DNA from: Facklamia lactis
Lineage (GTDB): Bacteria; Bacillota; Bacilli; Lactobacillales; Aerococcaceae
Length of the DNA: 64,000 nt
Direction of reading: 5' to 3'
Assembly: GCF_015863205.1 (NCBI RefSeq)
Contig: NZ_JACBXQ010000001.1
Location: 248,001 to 312,000 of the forward strand
The notes under the pieces were generated by a model. It saw nothing but the letters and a program-made list of their open reading frames with translations, did not search any database and was not told the DNA's origin. The position numbers and the translations under genes are program-made. This document shows positions 53,886-62,611 of this stretch, piece by piece. The stretch's first letter is position 1; the number at the start of each line of letters is the position of its first letter.

Positions 53886-54881
53886 CTACTTAGCCTTATA
53901 AGCGCCATAATTAATATCTTCAAGTGTTTCTGCCATACGAATATTATTACCAATGAGACTGGCGATGTGATGTTCTGTTCCAACATGTACTCTTACCACT
54001 TCAACTCCCATAAAAGAAGCAACTGCTGTTAGAGCAGCTGAAGCCTCATCTCGCAATGAAAAGCCTTCCTCAGTCTTAGTATCTATATTATATCCGGCAT
54101 CTGCTAAGGTATTTTGGATAAATCTTTTTCTTGAAACTCCTAGAAAACACGTATATCCCCATTGATGAATTAATTGAGCATGCTTAACTAAGTTAAAGTT
54201 TTCTTTCTTGGTTAAACCAAAGCCTATACCAGGATCTAAAATAAGACGATCCCGAGATAGTCCTGCCGCTTCTGCATATTCAAAGGACTTTTTAAAATAA
54301 GCTTCCATAAGTTCAATTTCATCCATTTCAGCAAATCGTTCTAATTCATTCTGGGTAAAAACTCCCTCAGCACCAAATTGAGGAAACACCTTAGCAGAAG
54401 GATGATTAGGTCGAACAATAACAGGATTAATCATCACCACTGCTCCTGCTTGACTTGGTGCTATTACTGAAGCCATACGTGGATCTCCCAACAACCCGGT
54501 AATATCATTGACAATATCTGCTCCTGCATCAATCGCAGCCTTAGCGACTTCAGATTTCCATGTATCAACTGAAACAATTGCATCGGTTTCTTTTTTTATC
54601 GCTCGAATGACAGGAACAACCCGCTTAATCTCTTCTTCAATATCAACGTAGGTCGAACCAGGTCGAGTAGATTCACCTCCAACGTCAATCATTCGACATC
54701 CCTGATTAATAAGCTCTTTTGCTCGATCTATTGCTTTTTGGGTTTCAAACCACATCCCACCATCTGAGAAAGAATCTGGGGTCACATTTACGATTCCACA
54801 AATGATGGTGGGATCGCCGTGTTGAATGGTTTGACCATTGAAATTAAAATGCGCCTGATTTTTTTCTATCACTGTTAACAT
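53886..54881 (-). CDS. folP: Dihydropteroate synthase
   Basis: FolP joins p-aminobenzoate to the activated pterin and is the sulfonamide target. The TIM barrel has IVNVTPDSFSDGG, IDVGGESTRPGS, SVDTWKSEVAKAA, NDITGL, LDPGIGFGLTKKEN and GVSRKRF. The start is ATG at 54881 with GGAGG at 5 nt (331 aa). It is about 50 residues longer than many DHPS proteins because of an insert around VIVRPNHPSAKVFPQFG. It is first in the operon, directly behind the riboswitch terminator. Confidence 0.95.
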   Translation of the reverse strand: MLTVIEKNQAHFNFNGQTIQHGDPTIICGIVNVTPDSFSDGGMWFETQKAIDRAKELINQGCRMIDVGGESTRPGSTYVDIEEEIKRVVPVIRAIKKETDAIVSVDTWKSEVAKAAIDAGADIVNDITGLLGDPRMASVIAPSQAGAVVMINPVIVRPNHPSAKVFPQFGAEGVFTQNELERFAEMDEIELMEAYFKKSFEYAEAAGLSRDRLILDPGIGFGLTKKENFNLVKHAQLIHQWGYTCFLGVSRKRFIQNTLADAGYNIDTKTEEGFSLRDEASAALTAVASFMGVEVVRVHVGTEHHIASLIGNNIRMAETLEDINYGAYKAK

Positions 54882-54918
54882 TTTATCCTCCATCGGGATG
54901 ATCACTCTATTTGTATGT

Positions 54919-54945
54919 AAAAAGAGCACTCTAAAAATAGAGTGC
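54919..54945 (-). terminator. Riboswitch-controlled terminator before folP
   Basis: Eight-base perfect stem GCACTCTA / TAGAGTGC with a TTTT loop and CTTTTT on the minus strand. The bases just upstream (GCGGCGG) can instead pair with GCCTCCGC at the aptamer 3' end, giving a plausible switch. Confidence 0.85.
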
Positions 54946-54956
54946 CGCCGCAAATA

Positions 54957-55054
54957 AACAGCGGAGGCGATATTCTAACGCATGGTTGTATCCCCACTTC
55001 GTCTCCTAGCTACATCCCATCTAGAAGCACTTGACGTAAAATATCTACTCTGTT
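54957..55054 (-). ncRNA. Tetrahydrofolate (THF) riboswitch aptamer
   Basis: The minus strand reads GAGTAGATATTTTACGTCAA, then GTGCTTCTAGATGGGATGTA, CTAGGAGACGAAG, GCGTTAGAATATC and GCCTCCGCTG. This follows the THF-RNA order seen in streptococci (GAGUAGAU..., UUAAGUG, GGGAUG, ACGAA, CAUCCGCUCC-like end). Helices fit: AACAG/CTGTT and GATATT/AATATC for the outer stem and CTTCTAG/CTAGGAG for the arm. It precedes folP-folB-folK-folE-folC, the expected targets. Confidence 0.88.
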
Positions 55055-55068
55055 TTATTGATACCGTT

Positions 55069-55102
55069 CCATTGTATGCGATTACTCAAAAGAATACAAT
55101 GG
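55069..55102. repeat. Inverted repeat embracing the fol promoter
   Basis: CCATTGTAT and ATACAATGG form perfect 9-bp arms separated by 16 bp. They cover both the -35 and -10 of the fol promoter. The lack of a T run makes a uvrB terminator less likely than an operator or a chance promoter symmetry. Confidence 0.6.
55071..55099 (-). promoter_or_regulatory. Promoter of the folate operon
   Basis: TTGTAT (55094-55099), 17-bp spacer, TACAAT (55071-55076). Transcription would start about 10 nt before the THF aptamer. Confidence 0.75.
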
Positions 55103-55129
55103 CTTTAATCATCTATTTTAAGTTTCTTA

Positions 55130-57127
55130 TTATTTCATCCCAAAGTGGGCTTTTAATTCCATAATAATATCTCGCGTTTGAGCTGCAGCCTCAAAGTTCA
55201 TTTCTTTAGCATAGGATTTCATTTGCAATGACAAACGTTCAAGCTCTTCTTCTCTTTGAAGGCGAGAAAGCTTTTTAAATTGAAGAAGAATGTTCTCCTC
55301 CTCTTCTTCGGTTTGAACATCATGAGTAATCCGTATGAGATCACGAACCTCTTTTTTGATTGTTTTAGGTGTAATACCATGTTCTTTGTTATAGGCCATC
55401 TGAATCTGACGCCGCCGCTCGGTCTCCTTAATGGCTCGATCCATCGAACCTGTAATTTGATCAGCATACATAATGACATAACCGTTCTCATTACGAGCAG
55501 CTCGTCCAATCGTTTGCACCAACGATCTTTCTGACCTTAGGAATCCTTCTTTATCCGCATCTAGAATAGCCACTAAAGAAACCTCAGGCACATCTAAGCC
55601 TTCTCGTAAAAGGTTGATCCCTACTAATACATCAAAAATACCTAAACGTAAATCACGAATAATTTCTGTTCTTTCTAAAGTCACGATATCAGAATGAAGA
55701 TACTTCACTTTAATATCTAGCTCTTTTAAGTAATCCGTTAAGTCTTCCGACATTTTTTTAGTTAAAGTGGTAATAAAGACTCTTTCATTGCGTTCCACTC
55801 TTTTATTGATTTCAGAGACTAAATCATCAATTTGACCTTGGATAGGACGAACTTCTATCTTTGGATCAAGTAAGCCTGTTGGACGAATAATTTGTTCCGC
55901 CACTTTTCCTCCCACTCTCTCCATTTCATAAGGACCGGGAGTTGCAGATATATAAATAATTTGATTAACATGTTGTTCAAATTCTTCTAATCTTAGGGGC
56001 CGGTTATCAACCGCTGAAGGAAGTCTAAAACCATACTCTACTAATTGTTCTTTACGAGCTCGGTCTCCATTGTACATTCCTCGAATTTGGGGCATGGTAA
56101 TATGCGATTCGTCCGCTACAATGAGATAATCTTCGGGAAAGAAATCAAGTAAGGTATAGGGAGCTTCTCCTGGCGCCCTTCCATCCATGTGACGCGAGTA
56201 ATTCTCAATCCCTGAACAATAGCCCATTTCCAGAAGCATTTCAATATCATAGTTAGTACGCTGTTCTAAGCGCTGGGCTTCGAGGAGTTTGTTTTGTGCC
56301 CTAAGTTCTTCTAACCGTTCTTCAAGTTCAATCCGTATTGATTCAACCGCTCGCAACACCTGATCTTGATTGGCCACAAAGTGAGTCGCAGGATAAATTG
56401 GAAAATGATCCACATCGTTTTTAATTTCTCCTGTTAAAACGTCTACTTCACGTATCCGATCAATTTCATCACCAAAAAATTCTACACGGATAACTTCCTT
56501 ATCACGAGAAGCTAGAAAAATTTCCAGCACATCTCCTCTAACCCTAAAAGTTCCTCGTTGGAAATCAATATCATTGCGAACAAATTGCATATCGACCAAA
56601 CGAGTAACCACTTCATCACGAGAAATTTCCTGCCCTTGACGCAAAGAAAGAACATGTTCACGGTACATTTCTGGATCTACCAATCCATAAATGCATGAAA
56701 CTGAAGCGACCACGATCACATCATTCCGCTCTAATAAAGCGGATGAGGCAGAATGGCGGAGCTTATCAATCTCATCATTAACACTCGACTCTTTCTCAAT
56801 ATAGGTATCACTTGCTGGAACATAAGCCTCCGGTTGATAATAATCATAATAGGAAACAAAGTATTCTACTGCATTATTAGGGAAAAATTCTAACAATTCA
56901 GAATATAATTGTCCTGCTAAGGTCTTATTATGAGCTAGAACTAGGGTCGGTTTATTGACAGATTCAATCACCTTCGCCACTGTATAAGTTTTCCCCGTTC
57001 CAGTTGCTCCAAGCAAAACTTGTTCATCTTCACCTTGCTGAATCCCCTCCACTAATTGTTGAATAGCTTGGGGTTGATCGCCTGCAGGTTCATAAGGGGC
57101 CACAACTTTAAATTTATTATTTTTCAA
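55130..57127 (-). CDS. uvrB: UvrABC system protein B
   Basis: UvrB verifies lesions and is cut-site loader in nucleotide excision repair. The 665-residue protein has Walker [13 protein letters not shown], the beta-hairpin region [22 protein letters not shown] (DEAD-like), QTIGRAARN (motif VI) and the C-terminal UVR domain ending [20 protein letters not shown]. The start is TTG at 57127, 8 nt after GGAGG. No CGAAC/GTTCG box is visible upstream, unlike SOS-controlled uvrB in Bacillus. uvrA is not adjacent. Confidence 0.97.
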   Translation of the reverse strand: MKNNKFKVVAPYEPAGDQPQAIQQLVEGIQQGEDEQVLLGATGTGKTYTVAKVIESVNKPTLVLAHNKTLAGQLYSELLEFFPNNAVEYFVSYYDYYQPEAYVPASDTYIEKESSVNDEIDKLRHSASSALLERNDVIVVASVSCIYGLVDPEMYREHVLSLRQGQEISRDEVVTRLVDMQFVRNDIDFQRGTFRVRGDVLEIFLASRDKEVIRVEFFGDEIDRIREVDVLTGEIKNDVDHFPIYPATHFVANQDQVLRAVESIRIELEERLEELRAQNKLLEAQRLEQRTNYDIEMLLEMGYCSGIENYSRHMDGRAPGEAPYTLLDFFPEDYLIVADESHITMPQIRGMYNGDRARKEQLVEYGFRLPSAVDNRPLRLEEFEQHVNQIIYISATPGPYEMERVGGKVAEQIIRPTGLLDPKIEVRPIQGQIDDLVSEINKRVERNERVFITTLTKKMSEDLTDYLKELDIKVKYLHSDIVTLERTEIIRDLRLGIFDVLVGINLLREGLDVPEVSLVAILDADKEGFLRSERSLVQTIGRAARNENGYVIMYADQITGSMDRAIKETERRRQIQMAYNKEHGITPKTIKKEVRDLIRITHDVQTEEEEENILLQFKKLSRLQREEELERLSLQMKSYAKEMNFEAAAQTRDIIMELKAHFGMK

Positions 57128-57159
57128 ACAGGGATCCTCCTTTATTTATCGACTTCCTT

Positions 57160-57188
57160 AATTTAATAGAAGATTTTAGGATAGTCAA
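57160..57188 (-). promoter_or_regulatory. Promoter of uvrB
   Basis: TTGACT (57183-57188), 17-bp spacer, TAAATT (57160-57165), 32 bp upstream of the start. Confidence 0.65.
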
Positions 57189-57227
57189 CTTTTGTGTGTT
57201 ACCATCGATGGAAGCAAAAACTTTTTA

Positions 57228-57256
57228 TTGCAAGATTGATTGGACTTATGTATAAT
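57228..57256 (+). promoter_or_regulatory. Promoter of rpsT
   Basis: TTGCAA (57228-57233), 17-bp spacer, consensus TATAAT (57251-57256) on the plus strand. Confidence 0.8.
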
Positions 57257-57316
57257 GTTTCATGTTGACTAAGTTTCCGAGCTTAGCTATTCTTATTTGA
57301 AAAGGGGTGACCATCG

Positions 57317-57577
57317 ATGGCCAATACAACATCAGCAATGAAACGCGCTCGTCAAACAGAAAAAATCACAAGCCGTAAACGTACTCAAGTAACTGCTTTA
57401 CGTACTTCAATCAAGAAAGTTCGCCAAGCAGTTGAAACAGGAGAAGGCGATGCACAAGCATTATACCAAGAAGCGGTTAAAGCAATTGACTCAGCTGCAA
57501 GTAAAGGTTTAATTCATCACAATAAGGCTTCTCGTGACAAATCACGTTTAGCTAAATTAGTAGCATCAGCTAAATAA
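57317..57577 (+). CDS. rpsT: 30S ribosomal protein S20
   Basis: An 86-residue basic protein, MANTTSAMKRARQTEKITSR, with VRQAVETGEGDAQALYQEAV and KGLIHHNKASRDKSRL. S20 binds 16S rRNA early in assembly. AAAAGGGGTGACC precedes the ATG. It is transcribed alone between uvrB and the convergent Ddh-like gene. The holA-rpsT pairing of Firmicutes is retained with one gene inserted. Confidence 0.97.
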   Translation: MANTTSAMKRARQTEKITSRKRTQVTALRTSIKKVRQAVETGEGDAQALYQEAVKAIDSAASKGLIHHNKASRDKSRLAKLVASAK

Positions 57578-57586
57578 TAAACAGCC

Positions 57587-57615
57587 AGAAGTTCCTAGAG
57601 GGGCTTCTTTTTTTT
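57587..57615 (+). terminator. Terminator after rpsT
   Basis: Stem AGAAGTTCC / GGGGCTTCT (two G-U pairs) with a TAGA loop and eight Ts on the plus strand. Confidence 0.85.
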
Positions 57616-57618
57616 GAT

Positions 57619-57645
57619 AAAAAACGCCCTCATAAATTGAAGGCG
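57619..57645 (-). terminator. Terminator after the Ddh-like gene
   Basis: Stem CGCCTTCA / TGAGGGCG (one G-U) with a 5-nt loop, then TTTTTT on the minus strand. Confidence 0.85.
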
Positions 57646-57654
57646 AATTTTAAT

Positions 57655-58638
57655 TTATAAGAAATTTTCAATTAACCACTCACGATCATAAGGTGCGATC
57701 TCAGATACTGGGATATCTAAAATAGTCCTAGCACCTTTCTCCCCTTTAACAGATAATCGATAAGCTGCACGGGCATAAGCCACCAAAACCGAAGCCGTAA
57801 AAATCGGTTTCGCTTCTAAATTTAATTGAAATTCCAGTAAATGACCTTTGCCCTTTTCATATTTTCCTGTCCGAATCAATGTACCCGCCTGAGAATTCCC
57901 CTGATGCTCTTGGGCCATTTCTTCTTGACTAATAAAATGCACTTCAGTTGCATTGGATGAGAAATAATCTGGTAACTGCTGGATGGCTGCTCTAACTTGC
58001 TCTGGATCAGCCCCTTCTTCAAGGACGACAAAAGCTTCACGCGATTGTTGTTGACCAATCGATATTTCAGGAGCTTCTCCCTTACGCACACTTTCTAAAG
58101 CTTCTTCAGCTGGTAAAGTATATTGAACTGCATCAGCGACTCCTTTAACTCGACGTAAGGTTTCTGAATGTCCTTGACTAACACTTCTCCCTGTAAATTG
58201 GTAGGTTTCACCTTGAGGAAGTACCGCTTCAGCTAAAAGACGATTTAAGCTAAAGAAACCAGGAGCCCAATCTAATGCTAAAATCGCAAGTTTATCGTGT
58301 TCACGTGCCACCCGATCCACTCTTTCTAAATGAATAGGTAGCTTGATCATAGGTAAATAAGATTCTACAACATTAAAGTATTGACTGTATTCTAGCGTTT
58401 GCTTATAGGTATCTGTTGTCGCTCCTGAACAAATAATGAGAACATCAATCTGATCACTGTACTCTGAAATCTTCTCCAGTCTTTCCTTCTTAACAGGTTG
58501 AGTATAACCCACAGTTGTTTCCGCTTCTTCCTGAGAGAAAACTGCTACTAATTCCATGTCATCTTGCGAATTAACATCATGGACTACTTCATTGAGTAGC
58601 TGGGGATCTCCCATTACTCCAATTTTAATTTCTGACAT
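57655..58638 (-). CDS. Diaminopimelate dehydrogenase-family protein with altered active site
   Basis: The C-terminal two-thirds clearly matches meso-diaminopimelate D-dehydrogenase: FFSLNRLLAEAVLP, SVSQGHSETLRRVKGV, AVQYTLPAEEAL, VHFISQEEM and TASVLVAYARAAYRL. The expected NADPH loop GYGNLG is GDPQLL. Substrate-site blocks are changed: DSFDTH to ESYLPM, GWDPG to DWAPG, TFWG to QFTG, HSGMPHGG to HQGNSQAG and SNP to AKP. The protein is full length (327 aa), so it is not simply truncated. I infer a divergent paralogue that may bind another ligand or lack catalysis, and I do not assign the ddh activity. It lies 24 bp after holA. Confidence 0.8.
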   Translation of the reverse strand: MSEIKIGVMGDPQLLNEVVHDVNSQDDMELVAVFSQEEAETTVGYTQPVKKERLEKISEYSDQIDVLIICSGATTDTYKQTLEYSQYFNVVESYLPMIKLPIHLERVDRVAREHDKLAILALDWAPGFFSLNRLLAEAVLPQGETYQFTGRSVSQGHSETLRRVKGVADAVQYTLPAEEALESVRKGEAPEISIGQQQSREAFVVLEEGADPEQVRAAIQQLPDYFSSNATEVHFISQEEMAQEHQGNSQAGTLIRTGKYEKGKGHLLEFQLNLEAKPIFTASVLVAYARAAYRLSVKGEKGARTILDIPVSEIAPYDREWLIENFL

Positions 58639-58662
58639 CGTGCACCTCTTTTATTAATTTTT

Positions 58663-59682
58663 TTATAATTGAAGAATCTTAGTCAAAATTAAATAAAAAT
58701 ACGTTTCCTTCTGTCCGATCCCTATCTTCATTCGAAAATCCGCTTCAATTAGAGAATCGTATAGAATCGCTAATTCCTGCAAATCCATACTCCGGCTCGC
58801 TTGCATTGCCAGCTTGACTCGGTATGGATGAACCGATAATACCTGAGCAATATCTCCTTGCATCAATCCTTGTCTTTGCATTAATTTAACTTGAATAAAC
58901 AATCGAAATTGAGAAACAATTAACGCATGCAATTGAATGGGTTCATGTTTCATCAGAATCAAGTCACGATAAATTTGAATCGCACGACTCGCATCCTTAG
59001 CCAAAACAGCATTCGTTAATTCGAAGACATCCGATTCTAAACTCCGAGTCACTAAAGTTCGAACTACTTCAATTGTAATCGAATTTCCATCTACTGCAAA
59101 TTGTTTGAGTTTCTGAATTTCAGCAATTGTCTGACTGAGTTGATAACCGGTTCGAATCAGTAGCTCTTGAACTGCCTCTCTACTAATCTTAAGCTCTTCG
59201 CCCTGGATATAAGATTGAATATATTGATAAACTTCTTTCTCTCCAAGAGGGGTTGTATCGACAAATTGTCCTTTTTGAATCAAAGCTTTTGTTAATTTTC
59301 GCCGTTTATCAATCTGATCATGTGGGATTACCAACAATAAATGACTAGCAGGATTAGGATTATCCAGATATTCAAGTAACCTTGTCTGTTGAGAGTCTGT
59401 TAATTTTTGACTCGGTTGACTACAAATAAAATCAATGTGATCAGCAATAATCAATCGTTGATCAACAAAAAAAGAATACATTTCCGCCTCATCTAGCACT
59501 GGATCCCAACCTGATTCTTCCACATCAATCGTGGTTAAATCTAATTCTCCTGCTGCTTTTTCAACAGCACTCGCTAGACTCTGACGAAATTCATTGATAA
59601 GAAAAGTTTCACTTCCTTGCAAGATATACACGGGAAATAACTCTCCTCGATGAACCGCTTGAATTGCTTTTTGAAATTCCAA
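58663..59682 (-). CDS. holA: DNA polymerase III delta subunit
   Basis: HolA is the clamp-loader wrench that opens the sliding clamp. The 339-residue protein has FPVYILQGSETFLINEF, SFFVDQRLIIADH, HLLLVIPHDQIDKRRKL, SLESDVFELTNAVL and the C-terminal collar helices. The gene begins with ATG at 59682, with a GAAAGAAGTGGTAAGTT tract upstream. It is divergent from the C26 peptidase gene. Confidence 0.94.
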   Translation of the reverse strand: MEFQKAIQAVHRGELFPVYILQGSETFLINEFRQSLASAVEKAAGELDLTTIDVEESGWDPVLDEAEMYSFFVDQRLIIADHIDFICSQPSQKLTDSQQTRLLEYLDNPNPASHLLLVIPHDQIDKRRKLTKALIQKGQFVDTTPLGEKEVYQYIQSYIQGEELKISREAVQELLIRTGYQLSQTIAEIQKLKQFAVDGNSITIEVVRTLVTRSLESDVFELTNAVLAKDASRAIQIYRDLILMKHEPIQLHALIVSQFRLFIQVKLMQRQGLMQGDIAQVLSVHPYRVKLAMQASRSMDLQELAILYDSLIEADFRMKIGIGQKETYFYLILTKILQL

Positions 59683-59745
59683 CTTACCACTTCTTTCTTT
59701 ACAAGCATATTAGCTACCCACTTTTGACGATTCAAGGTAGGGAAC

Positions 59746-59774
59746 TTACAATCTAAAAGAATCTTCTGTATAAT
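59746..59774 (+). promoter_or_regulatory. Candidate promoter of the C26 peptidase gene
   Basis: A consensus TATAAT (59769-59774) on the plus strand, with a poor TTACAA at 17 bp. Ends about 38 bp before the start. Confidence 0.45.
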
Positions 59775-59811
59775 AATAATCACCATGTTAAACAAAGAAA
59801 GGACTGATTCC

Positions 59812-60555
59812 GTGCGCCCTATTATCGGGATAACTGGTAACTTAACTGATATCCAAAATGATGACCGCTATGCACCTTTTACTGTATCTTATATTCCTCA
59901 TGATTTCGTCAAAGCTATCAAGGCTGCTGGAGGAATCCCCATTATTATACCATTAATTCGAGACGAAAACCTTTCAGAATACTTAGAAATCGTAGATGGG
60001 CTTGTTCTAACGGGCGGTCAAGATGTTAGCCCTATCTTCTATAATGAAGAACCTGATCTTCGGTTAGGCTCCATCTCTCCCAATCGGGATGAGCATGAAA
60101 TTGAGTTAGTCGAACAATTTCTTAACAGTCAAAAACCCATCCTAGGTATTTGTCGAGGGATGCAAATCATCAATATCGTACTAGGAGGAAGTCTGTATCA
60201 AGACCTTAGTCTCGCCCCTAATGTAACGGTCCAACATGTACAAAAAGCCGAGGTTCATTTTGTCACCCATTCTGTTTCTGTTGATCCTGATTCCTCGCTT
60301 GGCCAGCTCATGAAAACGGGCGACTATGTCAATACTATTCACCATCAAGCGATTAAAGAGCTCGGAAAAGGTTTAAAAGCCTCTGCCTGGTCACCAGACC
60401 GTTTAATTGAAGCGGTCGAATCAGAGGATGGCAGCCAGAATATTATAGCCGTACAATGGCATCCTGAACTAACGTATGATATTAATCAAGCAAGTCGATC
60501 TATCTTCAAAAACTTCATCAACCGATCTTTAAAAGCACGTGAAGCGAACCAATAA
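59812..60555 (+). CDS. Gamma-glutamyl-gamma-aminobutyrate hydrolase-like peptidase (C26)
   Basis: A class I glutamine-amidotransferase-like hydrolase of the PuuD/C26 family, 247 aa. The catalytic triad is visible: nucleophile Cys in GICRGMQIINIVLGG, His and Glu in VQWHPELT. The N-terminus has PIIGITGN and GLVLTGGQDVSP. Relatives cleave gamma-glutamyl bonds, as in polyamine catabolism or folate deglutamylation; there are no puu genes here, so the substrate is open. The start is GTG at 59812 with AAAGGA at 8 nt. It is monocistronic between a promoter-like TATAAT and a terminator. Confidence 0.85.
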   Translation: MRPIIGITGNLTDIQNDDRYAPFTVSYIPHDFVKAIKAAGGIPIIIPLIRDENLSEYLEIVDGLVLTGGQDVSPIFYNEEPDLRLGSISPNRDEHEIELVEQFLNSQKPILGICRGMQIINIVLGGSLYQDLSLAPNVTVQHVQKAEVHFVTHSVSVDPDSSLGQLMKTGDYVNTIHHQAIKELGKGLKASAWSPDRLIEAVESEDGSQNIIAVQWHPELTYDINQASRSIFKNFINRSLKAREANQ

Positions 60556-60630
60556 AAGATCACCCTCAGAAGAAAGGAACCCCAAAAACCAGAAATGGTT
60601 AAAAGGGTTCCCTTTATTATCAGCAGCCAT
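60529..60630 (-). other. Candidate 33-codon small ORF with a strong ribosome site
   Basis: AGGAGG (60641-60646) lies 10 nt before an ATG that opens MAADNKGNPFNHFWFLGFLS and runs to TAA at 60529. It is antisense to the end of the C26 gene and contains that gene's terminator hairpin. I do not recognise it. It could be a genuine small protein or a coincidence of an inverted-repeat region. Confidence 0.3.
60573..60615 (+). terminator. Terminator after the C26 peptidase gene
   Basis: AAAGGAACCC and GGGTTCCCTTT enclose an inner AACC / GGTT hairpin, followed by TTTATTAT on the plus strand. Confidence 0.75.
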
Positions 60631-60759
60631 TAATGTAAAACCTCCTAATAACTACTTCCATTTAATCTACCATCTATCCACCTTCCCCTATTGATTTTAT
60701 TTCTATTTATTTTTCGTCATGATAAAATTTTTATATATTATTAAATGAAATTCAAAAAC

Positions 60760-60776
60760 TTTTGCTAACAGCAAAA
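60760..60776 (-). terminator. Terminator after the ABC exporter gene
   Basis: Seven-base stem TTTTGCT / AGCAAAA with a 3-nt loop, then GTTTTTG on the minus strand, about 90 bp past the stop. Confidence 0.6.
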
Positions 60777-60865
60777 AAAGCCGCTTTTAAGTTTTATAAA
60801 TTTTATTTAATAGTGTTCTTACCATAAAATTTACTGATTTATTAAGAAAAATAGATTTTAAAAAC

Positions 60866-62437
60866 CTACCTGTAATCTTTCAAATTGATCATTTGGTCAT
60901 AGTGCATTTCTGAATCGATATGATGAGCCACTTCCACTAGAATAATAGGAAGACTGGAAAGTAATTGACGAACACGTTTTGCATTTTCCCTATCTAAAGC
61001 AGCCGTTATTTCATCTGCCAGTACAATGTCCTTCTCTCGAAGCAAACAACGTACCAGTTCTAATCGGAGTCGCTGCCCTCCTGAAATATTTTCACCGTTA
61101 TTTATCAGGTGATAGTCCAAGATAGAAGGAATTTCACCAGTCAAGCCAACTTGATCCAAATAGTATAACAATTGCTTATCTGAAAACTCTTGCCCAAAAG
61201 TTAAATTATCTCGAATCGTGCCATGAGTGAAGAATGGATGCTGTGAAATATAGGCGATATTTCCTTGAAATTGGGAGAACTCTTCTCCTTTGCTAGTGCG
61301 CACGTAGAGACGTCCCGTATCAGGACGTATTTTTCCGGCAATGATTCGTAAGAGAGTAGATTTCCCAGTACCACTAGCTCCTTTTATTAAAACTTTACTT
61401 GGCTGAGACAAATTTAGTGATAAATTTTGAAAAAGGATTCGTTCTCCAATATTTTTTGATACATTTTCCAAGACTAATTCCGAAACGTTATCAACTGTAT
61501 GGTAAGAATATTCTACACTAGAGTCTTCCAATATCGAAAAGATTCTTTCTCTTACCACACCTGAACGTTGAATATCAGAAACACTATACATAATAGATTG
61601 GAGTGGTCCATTTATATTCATAGTGGCAATGTACATGGCAATCAAGCCAGCTGTTGTTAATTCAGCCCCTCGTTCTTGCATCACCAAACCTAGCGCTAAC
61701 GGCAACACCTGACTAAAAAATTCGATCGGACCATTAAAGAAAAAAACAATATTGTTGGTCCATTCATTTCTCCAACGCGCATTTTCATAGTCCTCATTGT
61801 ATTTCTCAAGCATGGACATTTTTTCTCTAGCTACACCATAGAAATAAAAAGTATCTGCCCCTCTAAAAAAATCACCCACAGATAGATGGAAATTCTTTTG
61901 ATTTTTTGAAAAAGCAGCTCCGCTATTATTCAAACGACTATTCATCAACCATTGTGGCAAGGGCCGTAACAGAGAAAAAGCGACAAAAAACAGTCCTAGC
62001 CAAAGGTTTTGCCACAGAATAAAAACAATCGTCGTGAAAAGGATAAAACTTTTTCCAATAATCAGATCTAAAGGAAGAAAGAATTGATCGTACAATAACT
62101 CCATTTCTTGAGTGACAATCGAAACCTTCTCATCATCAATAAAAGCATCTTCTAAAAACAATTTTCTGAATAGTTGATTTTTCAATCGTAATTGCAAATG
62201 ACGTTGTAAATTATTACTCACAAAATTGGCAAGCAGCATCGTGCTATAGAAAATCAAATGCAAACAAAAACCATATAATATAAAGGACAGAACCATGTCT
62301 AAAGTCAACTGATCTTCTTGAATGACTAACAAACGCTCTAGTAAGAGAGGTTTAATAAGAGACAAGCCACTATTTAAAAACATCCCTATTAAGAAATAAA
62401 TGAGCACATTGGTTTTAATATATTTTAATATTTTCAT
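60866..62437 (-). CDS. ABC-type exporter half-transporter (fused membrane and ATPase domains)
   Basis: The 523-residue protein joins an exporter membrane domain (about five to six helices in residues 10-300) to an ATPase with Walker A KGASGTGKST, signature ISGGQRLRLELVR, Walker B IVLADEITAALD and switch His in VEVAHH. The nucleotide domain is compact and the whole is shorter than the usual 570-600. No partner half-transporter is adjacent, so it may act as a homodimer or pair with a distant gene. Substrate cannot be read from sequence. The start is ATG at 62437 with GGAG at 6 nt. A promoter and a cre-like site lie in its long upstream region. Confidence 0.85.
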   Translation of the reverse strand: MKILKYIKTNVLIYFLIGMFLNSGLSLIKPLLLERLLVIQEDQLTLDMVLSFILYGFCLHLIFYSTMLLANFVSNNLQRHLQLRLKNQLFRKLFLEDAFIDDEKVSIVTQEMELLYDQFFLPLDLIIGKSFILFTTIVFILWQNLWLGLFFVAFSLLRPLPQWLMNSRLNNSGAAFSKNQKNFHLSVGDFFRGADTFYFYGVAREKMSMLEKYNEDYENARWRNEWTNNIVFFFNGPIEFFSQVLPLALGLVMQERGAELTTAGLIAMYIATMNINGPLQSIMYSVSDIQRSGVVRERIFSILEDSSVEYSYHTVDNVSELVLENVSKNIGERILFQNLSLNLSQPSKVLIKGASGTGKSTLLRIIAGKIRPDTGRLYVRTSKGEEFSQFQGNIAYISQHPFFTHGTIRDNLTFGQEFSDKQLLYYLDQVGLTGEIPSILDYHLINNGENISGGQRLRLELVRCLLREKDIVLADEITAALDRENAKRVRQLLSSLPIILVEVAHHIDSEMHYDQMINLKDYR

Positions 62438-62509
62438 AAGCAACTCCATCTCATTACAAACAATTATTTAAAGATCACAGTAGAGAATAATTTGTGAATT
62501 TATTGGCTG

Positions 62510-62537
62510 TTTATATAGGAAAATCTCGATTGTTCAA
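62510..62537 (-). promoter_or_regulatory. Promoter of the ABC exporter gene
   Basis: TTGAAC (62532-62537), 16-bp spacer, TATAAA (62510-62515), leaving a leader of about 65 nt. Confidence 0.55.
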
Positions 62538-62611
62538 TAATTATTCTGACCTCTTACCACTTCATTTCATTCACCACGTATAATTTAACATACTGTATAA
62601 ACACCATTTTT

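Larger units (their letters stand above)
60556..60865. other. Intergenic region between C26 peptidase and ABC exporter
   Basis: About 310 AT-rich bases. They hold the C26 terminator (60573-60615), the small ORF with its AGGAGG site (60529-60646) and the exporter's terminator (60760-60776). I see no other gene, RNA or repeat. Confidence 0.6.

Noticed and set aside
55130-57316. SOS regulation of uvrB
   Set aside because: I looked for CGAAC-N4-GTTCG-like boxes between uvrB and rpsT and found none with fewer than three mismatches.
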